From Massospora cicadina (Eukaryota; Entomophthoromycota; Entomophthoromycetes; Entomophthorales; Entomophthoraceae), in the NCBI GenBank assembly GCA_022478985.1, contig JAKSZP010000010.1, positions 248,001-312,000 on the forward strand: a DNA stretch of 64,000 nucleotides, read 5' to 3'. The position numbers were made by a program, and so were the translations under genes. Below are positions 55,361 through 64,000 of the stretch, piece after piece. Position 1 is the first letter of the stretch. The number at the start of each line of letters is the position of its first letter. The notes under the pieces were generated by a model. The model saw nothing but the letters and a program-made list of their open reading frames with translations. It ran no database searches and was not told where the DNA came from.

Positions 55361-56380
55361 AATAGGGCAAGTGCTTAATATTTCTCATTCTCTGTTAGAC
55401 CAATAAGGATTTCACAAAGTACCAGAGAATAAAAAGACTGGACCATGTTGCTGCAAAGGCCCAGTACATCAAAGTTACCAAATTACAATATTCTGTACTT
55501 CTTCAACTGGTAAAATATGCTAAAAGCAACGATTTGATGTCACTATATTTGAATAGGGTGTAAAATAAAGATTGGTAATTTACCTAAATTTTGCCATGGG
55601 CAGGTAATATTATCTCAGGTGTGGTGACAAGTTTCAGATTAAAAAGACAAAAGGGTGCAAATATCTCTCTGTATAAATCATTGGGGAATTAAAAGCAAAA
55701 TTCAGTCCCCTTTATAGGTTGATGGCCCGCTGGATTTTTAGGGTTTGATTTGCCCTTATTAGAATGCCCCTGTATTTCATAATTTTGGGTAGACATTTGC
55801 CAAGTATGGCCAAAATTCTGGTAGTACCTAATGTAACTATGCCATTCTTATACGCTAGAATAAAAATCCCTGAATTTGAAGCGCAGGGTCCTAAACTTTC
55901 TAGTTTTAGTAAAGCGGAAGATTTTGACCCATTATCTCCAGAGTATCCACTTCGAAATCAGCCATAATCCCAAAATTCCTCATAAAAAGAGGTTCTAATA
56001 GGAAGGTCATATATTTGATTTGTTAAAACTATGTTTTGAGCCAATATTACTAATAAACAAAACCTCAGCGGCAGTGCTCTATGCTCCTAGAGAAGTGGTC
56101 ATCTGAGGCCCCCTAGTATAATAAATTTTGCGATGATCAATCTGGCGCAAGGCCAAGTTTATTACCCAGTTTAGTGGACACAATATCTATTGATGCTCCA
56201 CTGTACATGATAGCTCTTAATTTGATTTTATTAAGACTTAAATTAATGTAAATGAATTCATCATAATAAGCATCAACTTCATTGATTAAACTATCATCCA
56301 GGGGGTCCACTTGGCCTAAATAAGATTGTAGGTCTTCACATAAAAGTGGGTTAAATCCTTATAGATTCTAAAAGGTAAGA
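55361..56380 (-). pseudogene. pol: Protease and linker of E
   Basis: Minus strand near 56180-56210 reads IMYSGASID where active copies have IVDSGAPVN: Tyr replaces the catalytic Asp. The C-terminal block (ctccactgt upstream, aatgcgc.. EGGYSAL) lies near 56060-56090. Confidence 0.65.
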
Positions 56381-57289
56381 CTACGGGAATTTATTTAGCT
56401 GGGGGATATTGAAAGAGGCAATTGGAAAGCTCTTTTTGTTAAAATTGTTAGATACCAGGCTTCACTTGTACCGTGTTGGCAATTACAACATTTCATTTTG
56501 GTAACAATAGATTGGTAGCTCCTATCTTATTTTTACCAATTACCAGAAGGAAAACCATTAGCGAATTGGTGTGTGTTTCCAATGGCCCTTCATTTGTAAT
56601 GAAAGAGAAGAACTTTTGTTACTAAAGATTATATTAGAAGCAGTAGAAGTATAATGTCTCTTTACCATACTGCTTCGCCTTTTCCCAAATTGTAGTTAGT
56701 TTCCTGATTGACCACATCTTGTGGGCCCAGCATTCACAGATGGGTGTGAATGGAAAAGTTCCCTATCTGATTGCATAACTAAATTTTAATCATACTATTA
56801 GTCTTTATAATGAAATGTGGCCGTTGAGGCTGGGTTAAGTCATGCTTTGGAAAGATGGGCCCATTTACTATATCACCAGACTCCTGTTGGCTTGGGTTAG
56901 ACGTTGTAAAAGTAACAGCGCATTACAAATATAATTAACTTTTTTGGTAATATTACCAAATTCATTAAACAACTGTAATACAACTCATTATAGCTCCATG
57001 TGGGCTTGCAGGCGCGGCAAAGTGAAATCTGAGTGTCAAAGTTACTTAATACCCTAGCTCCATATAAAACTTAAGCCTATAAAAAATCCATAAAGAAAAA
57101 CTACAACTGACTTATTTTTATTAAAAAAAGTTGAAGAACAATGTTTTCCGCACTCTCATCCATTCTAGTCTGTCAAAGTCTTTCACAATGAGTTCCTTAG
57201 CACTGCAGTAAGTCATACCAACTTCTTGTAATGTGGCATTACCGATTTTTTGTCTTATATAATCCAAGATTTTTATTACAGTCTGCGCA
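56381..57289 (-). pseudogene. gag: gag of E, 3' part
   Basis: Zinc knuckle remnant near 56460-56500: minus KCCNCQHGTS, with two Cys kept and the His/last Cys not clear. Capsid part 56930-57289, where the solo LTR begins. Confidence 0.65.
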
Positions 57290-58510
57290 AAGACCTTGGA
57301 TCACTTAACTTTAGAGGCCAACTCGCAGCTCAGAGAGTCTACTCTGCGCAGATTAGGCACAGGCAACCTTTGCTAACATCACAATCCCTGTCAAAAAGCA
57401 ACTAATTTTTTGATGCTACCCCTTGTAGCATCAATTGCTTGTAAAAACTATCCGCACCCATGGCGAACTTTTTGATACTCTTAGACATTCTTGAAATATG
57501 TTGGCCTTTGTGACTCAACGGTAACCTTCCTAACCTCTTCCTTGGCGTTATCAGCACCAAGGAATCCTCGATTGAGCGCTTCTTCTAAACATGGCAGGTA
57601 TCATACTGGTTACTGGACACAGATTATTTATCTATTCCCAGATTGGTTACTGGCAATTAGTACTCTTAATAAAACAAAAGTGCAAACAAGAGGATAAACT
57701 TGAATTCTTTAGAAAGATTTTTTTCTGAGATAAAATATGAAGAATTTTATACCTCAAGTGAAATTAAAAATATATATATGAATAGAATATTTCTAAGGTA
57801 TCTGGGATTTGGGGTTTTGATATGAGTATTTTTCAAGATCCTCTAGTCAGATGGCGTATAACTGCTGCTTTGGTAGCTTCTTCCATTTAGGACAATTTCA
57901 GTAATTATGAGATCTGTCTAATGGTGGTTACCCCTGAACCTGGAGTTCAGGGGCCTTTGTACTAGTCCCCTCTTCTGGGTTTTGGCTCATTTTACCTTCT
58001 GCTAATAGTGACTAATTACTAAAGATAGTAATATGCTTCTAGACTTTTGGTTTGAGCAATGGTGCACCTAGGATGGGCCTCACATTGTGGCTTTGAGTGA
58101 CTTTAAAAATTAGATGTTTGCCAATTTGATAATACTTTCCTTTGAACCTTTAATGCGTTTGTCAATGTAATTCAGTTCACTTATTTGATCACTGACGGAA
58201 TGAAAATTATTTTGGCCCTTAAAGGTATATAAGGGGGTCAATTTACACAGGGAATTTCAGCGGTGACGTTGTCTTCATCTAAAAATTCTTCTTATTTGTG
58301 AGGGCGAAAAATATTTCGCATGATGTCATCTTGTGTTAAATGAAAATTCCATTGCTCGCCTTCACCTATAAAGGGCCACAATTGCCCCCATTCATGGTGA
58401 GTTGGTCTCTGGAACCTCTACCAGTTTAGGGATTAGTTTCATGCATTCCACTGGTTGAGGAATGGTTTTCTATACCAGTTGCGGCCCCATCCATGAAATC
58501 ACCATGGACA
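57290..58510 (-). mobile_element. D-type solo LTR in gag of E
   Basis: About 1.2 kb that aligns, reversed, with the C LTR 26206-27420 over its full length (e.g. plus cctgaacctggagttcaggg at 57930-57949, accccttgtagcatcaa, cttggcgttatcagcaccaagg). Minus start TGTCCATGG at 58510. No internal region or second LTR, so a solo LTR left by recombination. Left border uncertain by about 15 bp; TSD not certain. Confidence 0.75.
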
Positions 58511-59424
58511 ACTTAGTGGCCTCGGAGGCGCCCTATGCTTAGTTCAAATAGGGAAGTAAAGTTGTGCATGTTCCCAAATTTGTCAAATTTGGGTAAATTA
58601 AGTTGGTTAAACAGAACATGGTAACCCGTTGCATAAGGGCACTGAGGCCGCGAAGATTCTGATTGAACCTCATAGAATGTGACAGAGGAGCAAGAGTAAA
58701 ACAACTTTGAACCAAAGAATGGCCATAGTGGAAGGCGTCAAAGGGTAAGCAGAGGCCTCCAAAGGAGCCATTATTAAAGGGAATATGCTAGAAAAAGTGA
58801 TTTGCTAGTGGTAACCATCAAGAAATTTTTTGGGCCTAGAAATGCCCAAAGTTGATAATGTTGGTTTATTGGTAGGGTTTGAAGACACAAATGGCCTCTC
58901 ATTGCCCCTGGCATAAATGATCAATGTATAATTAACCAATTAATCAACTAAGTTAGATGTAAACTTACAATGGAGTTGATTTATCAAACCAGAAAAATGG
59001 TGGCGTTTTGCCATAAACTTTTGTTGAACCAGTTTGAGCCTCTGGCAGGCAGCAAAAATGAGTCTTTAACTCCATGATCTTCTGTCCTTATTAGTGGCCT
59101 AAAGTATGCAAAGAGTTAATCTACCTGTTGTGATCAGAATTTTGAGCAAGTAGTCCTATTCAAAGTCCTCTCAAGGTCATCAAGGCGGCATTGAGGATTA
59201 TCAGAACGAGTTACTAAAGTGGAGACTAGCGACCATTAGAGAACATAATGTCTGAGAATTAGCCATGGTGGTTTTTATTTTATCACGATGGTTTCAAGTA
59301 GCTGTCCATAATTAAGCTGGGCCTCAGGGGCGGCCACTTTAGTGATCTTGGATGAGCTATATTTGCTGACGAAACTTTTCACTATTAATAATAAGATAAG
59401 TTTTTACAGGGTAACAGATATGCT
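58511..59424 (-). pseudogene. gag: gag of E, 5' part
   Basis: Frame 58704-58513 ends with NQLNLPKFDKFGNMHNFTSL and FELSIGRLRG, the capsid start also seen in B (NLPAFDKNGSITTFIKRFEM). The N-terminal coiled-coil part runs from 59424 to 58705 with many stops. Cut by the solo LTR after RLRG. Confidence 0.75.
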
Positions 59425-59444
59425 GGCCCTTGTAGTAAGCACTA
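59425..59444 (-). promoter_or_regulatory. Primer binding site of E
   Basis: Minus strand TAGTGCTTACTACAAGGGCC, three changes from the TGGTGCTCACTACAGGGGGC of A. Confidence 0.7.
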
Positions 59445-59448
59445 AATT

Positions 59449-60288
59449 TGGAAATTGACACTGGGACTTCGAGTTCCAAGTGCATAGGTTAGCTAACACA
59501 GATACAAGACATTTTTATGTAGACAGCATTCTTGGAAAACACAAAGAGGGAAATCTTCTTTACAAATAGCCTCTATCTAAAAACTTAAAGAATAACCACA
59601 ACGTAGTAATGGCTACTGACAATGGCTGAAGTGCTTTGAAAGGAATGGTCTTCTTCTAGTGGCAGTATTTAACACCAGCTAACATCAAAACAGATCTCCC
59701 CTCACAATGGTAGTTTCCTTATGATATTCTACTCTCATCCCTCTTTCCCATTGGTGCAAATATTTTACAAGGGTATAGCATATAGGAATTTTTGGTCAAT
59801 CATATAATTAAAAAATATAAAACTTCTATGAATTAACTTTAGATAATTCCAATAATAACAACTGTCTCACAATTAGATTTAAGATACTGGTGGAAAGACC
59901 AAAAATTATATATACCATTAATGACAAATATTATGCAAGTGCGGGAAAAATAAGAATTATATGATATATGATTGGTGATACAATACCAGGTCTGCAGGAC
60001 TGGTAATTGAGATATTAGGTAAAAAAGATATTCTGGGGGATCAAGAATTAAATTTTCTATTGCAGTTCCCAGTAAATAGAAGGAAACGGCTAAGTTTGTT
60101 GATAGTAATTTAATACAACTTGAAAACTTCATATAAAACGTGGGCTGCAGGCTGAAGTAATTTCTAATAAACAAATCATATCAGATAACACTGTCATAGC
60201 ATACCAATTGACCCTTTAACTAATTATTATTTAGAATAAATAAAGAAAAGATAATCATCATATGGTTAGTAAGACCATTTAAAAAGCA
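59449..60288 (-). repeat. 5' LTR of E
   Basis: 840 bp, partner of 46640-47474. Confidence 0.85.
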
Positions 60289-62562
60289 TCTAGAACCTTT
60301 TTAAGATCGTTTGACCATTTTCATGCTTTTCCTGTTTAGGGATAATAACTAATTTAAATTTTAAAATCTTGGATAAAATCCTCCCAGTCTGAGCGTCACT
60401 GGTATAGTACTAGCACGGGGCCTTGTGTTGCTAGCACATGGTTGACTTTGTTCAGGGACCGGCATTTCCATGGAATGGAGCAAAGCAAACAACAAAGTTG
60501 ACTCTGAACAAGTAGTTTGAGGCATTGGCTCTGAGGTAGCTTCTTCTTCCAAAATCTACTCCATATAAATGTGATATAACAAGGAGCATAGTTTTCCAAG
60601 GGCACCGACATTGACCATTCTGTATATCACTTTCAACTCGTCATTCCCAGGCAGCTAAATATCTTGTTCTTGAAGGTATTGTTGCTTATATTGCTTTATT
60701 TCTGTGAGGTCTCTCAACATGTCGCGCACTATAGGTCACAAATTTTCCAATTCATTCTTGTGAGCAATATCTGTGCCACTAATTTGCGAGCTTGGCAATA
60801 AAATTCAATATTTGATTAGAGAAGATTTTCTGCTATCCTGCTGGAGTGACTGAACTAATCCACTAATCCTTTAATATCCCGAAGCATTTATACTTGTTGA
60901 GTTCTGAATTGTTGTTACTTGGACAGAAGGTAGTTGATGGTCTCATTGTCGCTTCCCAAGAGCTGTGCAGCTAACTCCATTTCCTATTGAGAGTATTAGT
61001 TTTTTCTTTGACAGCCTCAACCTGTCAAGTAAAATCCCCAGAGTAACAATATTACGACCAATTATTCTCTGAATTTTTTCATGCCTTGTAAGCATTCATT
61101 AATGGTCTCCTTGGTTGTACATGGCTTGATATCCTATAGATAAACCATTTTAATTAATTTGTTCTATCAGTTTCCAGTCATTGCAAAACCTGCATGATAT
61201 GATTATGGTTATTGATAAATGCTTGATGGACACCCAGGGTACTATTTTCAGTTTCCTACTCAAGTCCCACAGCATTTCCACATCTTTTGATTTCTATTGA
61301 CACTTCCATTATCAGGGCGTGATGGCAAAAAAAGGTCAGTTGTGAAAGCGTTTAGTAAATTGAAGATAGCCATAAATATAATGCCTAAACTGGTATAGAT
61401 TATGTTGCGTTTGGGACTGCAACTTGGTAAGATATGCACAGGTATATTAAGCACTCAAACAGGTATAATTGTATGAAGACTGTATACCTTTAAACAAACT
61501 GAAAGTAAGGCAAAAATAAGTTTGTGCTATATAACCTCTCCAACATTGTAGTTTTGTTGGGTACTTTCAGTGTTAGAGCTGGCTGAATGGGTACCTGCGT
61601 TCCTTTGGAAAGAAAAGATACTGAATTGTGCATAGTTGCGTTTGTCTTATTTTCCAATCCGTAGCCCTCCCAATATATATGCTAAGGTCTTTTAGGAGGT
61701 AGTCTGTGCATCTGAATTCTCCATGACACCCAAATCTTCTCACAATTCCCATTTTTGATCTTTAAAAAGCTCCTGACTTCACCATGTGGGTGTTTGGCCA
61801 GAGGTCTGGTTCACCTTCAGAGCATAATGGATAATGGTCAGCAGGATCAACTGTGGCATACTTAATTAATAAATTTGGCAGCTTTTTTGCAATCAGCTGA
61901 AATGTTCAGGACAAATTTGACTGAAAAATTTTGGTAATTAAATAATTGTTAGAAACGGAAATAAGGATCCAGATGAAAAGTGGATAGGGATCAATCCTAT
62001 GGAAGTCAGGATCATATGGCAAATTGATGAATGCATGATTTTAGATGGGAAATGTTGGTAAAAAATCTGATGGCGTGTTGATAGGAATTGAACTGATGAG
62101 GGGCACAGATAATTGGGTTGAGGTATTGGTGAGGTCTATAGGGCATTGGGGGCACAGCTGTAGTCAATATCCTATGGTTGGTAAATATAAATTACAACAG
62201 AGTTCTAGCTTACTGTAGTATTTAACTACGGCTGTAAATTTAAAATGTCCTTATTGCTAAATAAGCTGGCCTTAACTATGCTGTAATTAAAAAAACTGAT
62301 ACTAGGTCAGCATGTTTGTGATAAAGGAGACAAAATACCCAAAGTGACATATATTCAATCAGTCTTAGCTGCTACGCGATGAACATATAAGTCTCAAGAT
62401 TTTTGAAACAATAAAGATATTGGAATCCAACTTCCTCTATCACAGTTTGATTAGGAGTAGTAGGGCTAACATAGAAGATGCCTGACCAGCTATTCCCGTC
62501 AACTCCTTCCTTATGGGTCATGTCCATCATAATGTTTAGACTATCTTCTTTTTCTCAACTAC
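60289..62562 (-). pseudogene. gag: gag of L, 5' part
   Basis: Coiled-coil type N-terminal gag. Frame 60552-60361 (EEEATSEPMPQTTCSESTLL) and the region 60660-60730 (DLTEIKQYKQQYLQEQDI) are readable. The rest up to the PBS is stop-rich. Longer than gag N-termini of A or B, so extra insertions too old to see are possible. Confidence 0.5.
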
Positions 62563-62582
62563 ATCCCCTTTAGTGAGCACCA
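62563..62582 (-). promoter_or_regulatory. Primer binding site of L
   Basis: Minus strand TGGTGCTCACTAAAGGGGAT; 16 of the first 18 bases equal the PBS of A although the element is otherwise badly decayed. Confidence 0.75.
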
Positions 62583-62583
62583 G

Positions 62584-63023
62584 TTTTATAGTGCGAGGTC
62601 CACTTACTGGATACATGCACAGGTCACAGTTGGCTTTATTTCTGGCTGATTTGGCTTACTGTATATCAATCTAAGCAGTAAGTTTCCTAATCTTCAGTTT
62701 AGATAAAACTACTTCCAAAGTTTCTAACGAGTGAATAGGTATTTTTTAGTAAAAATAGTCCTTTATTTAGAGTTTATCGAAATATTTTATAGTTAAATCA
62801 CATTGTTCAAGATTCATTAGATCTCTTGTTATAAAGATCTTAAACTTTACTGAATTAAAAATTATATATGAGGAAGTTAATTTGTCAAAAGAAGGGTTTG
62901 AATGGGGAGACATTCAGATGTATACAATGTAATTTAGTTTTGGGTAAACCCCATAACAGCAGTTGAGATTATATCAAAAATATTACTTGCAGAAAAGGGA
63001 ATCAAGTCAGTAATTATCAACCA
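62584..63023 (-). repeat. 5' LTR of L
   Basis: Pairs with 33247-33679; ends taattatcaacca. Confidence 0.75.
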
Positions 63024-64000
63024 AACTACCTAGCTTCAATCACCCCTCAGGCTCTTTTCATACTCTGCAACTATCATAAGGAGTTGTAGTCATTGACTAA
63101 AACAAAAAAGTATGTATATACACACTAAAAATTATTTGTCTGCATATATGATAGCAGAAACTGCTTTTTCACTTTATTATAATTTTATTGTCTTCAAGGG
63201 ACCAACTGCGTTATCATACTGGGTAATCTCCACCATCTTTAACCACCTGTAGAAGGACGGAGCCCATTGCCATCAGTGAAGCATCACTTTTTACAAATTA
63301 TTTGTTTTCAAAGTTGAGGTATCTCATCATTGTTGCCCCAAATAGCTTAACTTGAAACTAGTCAGACGCCAACTGACATTTAGAGTTCTAACTTAACTTA
63401 CCTTTTTTTCTACAAGTAAGTTAGTAGTTCAATTTATGTGCAATTTATCTATAAATTGTCAGTGGTAGTCTATCATATCAAAACAATTGAATACCGTGCA
63501 TACTTATAGGGTTTCATCTTCTGTGTCAGGAATCGGCCTACTCTGGGTGAAGCCTTTACTTTGGGGTTAAGACTTGTTAAAATTTATAAAACCATTATAT
63601 AACAATTTGTGCTCCTCACTTTATTGAGTTGAGCCATCTCAAGGAAAAAGTCCTTTCTAAAACTATTAGGTTTTTTACATTAGCATTTGAGATTTACAAT
63701 CTACTAGCAATTTATGCTGAGTATATATCATAAAATTAATTATTTATGTTGCCAGAAATTGATGCTGAGGGTTTTTACTAAAGGTGGCATTTGATTGCCA
63801 AGCAATGCTTAAATATCTATCTATCTACTGTTAACTTTAAATCTTTCCCTATTCTCACTTTTTAATTAAAGTACTATAAATAGTGTGAGGTTTTATCCAA
63901 ATAAATTTACTGTTACTCTTATCCATTAGTTCCTATTGTAGGTTTTTATGTCTTTTAGGGGTGACTAGCCCACTGGCACTCTGGGGAACCTGAAGATACT
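63024..64000 (-). pseudogene. pol: RNase H and RT start of M (leaves window)
   Basis: Plus caggctcttttcatactctgcaactatcataaggagttgtagtcattgac (63048-63098) follows the B stretch for VTDNSSLRWLHNLKEPEG; 63200-63290 (ggtaatctccaccatc...) follows YCTRTLN to QIGDDGE; 63355 on enters RT. Near 63885 actataaatagtgtg could be a promoter box of another, unseen LTR. No open frame. Confidence 0.6.

Larger units (their letters stand above)
46640..60288 (-). mobile_element. Ty3/gypsy element E with nested F and solo LTR
   Basis: LTRs 46640-47474 and 59449-60288 align (shared gttagctaac, cttcttctagtgg, aacatcaaaacaga, ggttagt..accatt). Flanks tttag (46635-46639) and tctag (60289-60293) are a TSD with one mismatch. 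PPT (minus GGTCAAGTGGGGGAAA) after the left LTR; PBS TAGTGCTTACTACAAGGGCC before the right one. F is inserted in RNase H and a D-type LTR in gag. Lies in gag of L. Confidence 0.88.
33247..63023 (-). mobile_element. Ty3/gypsy element L with nested insertions
   Basis: LTRs at 33247-33679 and 62584-63023, about 435 bp each, strongly diverged but alignable (e.g. gcttactgtata, gaatatggaatcaagtca / aaagggaatcaagtcag). PPT after the left LTR and PBS before the right one fix the minus orientation. Its own parts are 33680-35555, 36772-39043, 46279-46639 and 60289-62583. The rest is K, G and E inserted into it. TSD is not convincing (aatga / aacta). Every gene is heavily decayed. Confidence 0.82.

Noticed and set aside
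60361..60552. 63-codon minus ORF as a separate gene
   Set aside because: It lies in the gag N-terminal part of L between E and the PBS of L; more simply gag remnant.

Overview
The window is eukaryotic, non-genic DNA made almost entirely of LTR retrotransposons of the Ty3/gypsy type, inserted into one another. The evidence is gag zinc knuckles (C-x2-C-x4-H-x4-C), aspartic protease, reverse transcriptase (YLDD-like), RNase H and DD35E integrase in PR-RT-RH-INT order, paired LTRs that start TG and end CA, 5-bp target-site duplications (TSDs), tRNA-type primer binding sites (PBS) and polypurine tracts (PPT). No bacterial operon, rRNA, tRNA or convincing host gene was seen. A large, repeat-rich and probably CpG-methylating genome is implied. 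A fungus is my best guess, but the sequence does not prove it. Element names (A, B, C ...) are local to this report.

Left part (1-27420), youngest material. H (minus, 5' LTR 1043-1670, gag running off the left edge) sits against a fragment of a D-type LTR (1671-2035). I is an LTR on the minus strand (2281-3045 and 11207-about 11640) with a 180-bp tandem repeat. A (plus, 3046-11201, TSD gatgt) is inserted exactly in that repeat. A carries its own insertion, N (7385-8274, TSD ATTAG), a solo-LTR-like piece. C (plus, a second gypsy lineage) runs from about 11640 to its 3' LTR at 26206-27420. C is split by B (minus, 14317-21519, TSD gtcat, the least decayed element), by a miniature LTR element with 1-kb LTRs and only 179 bp between them (22486-24682), and by a tiny poly(A)-tailed insertion (21589-21622).

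Middle (27421-32034). AT-rich sequence with a three-copy tandem repeat of about 300 bp, each copy carrying a TATA-like box, three 55-bp repeats, and traces of very old LTR sequence. No gene is recognised.

Right part (32035-64000), a nested stack of old minus-strand gypsy elements. M is outermost (INT at 32035-33246, RNase H resuming at 63024). L lies inside M (33247-63023). Inside L are solo LTR K (35556-36771) in RT, element G (39044-46273) in gag, and element E (46640-60288) in gag. Inside E are F (plus, about 48971-54150) in RNase H and a D-type solo LTR (about 57290-58510) in gag. Two more tiny poly(A) insertions lie in G and E.

How it fits together: the nesting gives a relative order of events (M, then L, then G/E/K, then F and the solo LTR). 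Every coding region is broken by stops or frameshifts. In the younger copies many of the changes fit CpG to TpG decay. Nothing here looks able to move today, with B the closest to intact. The least explained items are the tiny TSD-flanked poly(A) insertions, the miniature LTR element, the gag start of B inside its PBS, and the ORF-bearing insertion N.
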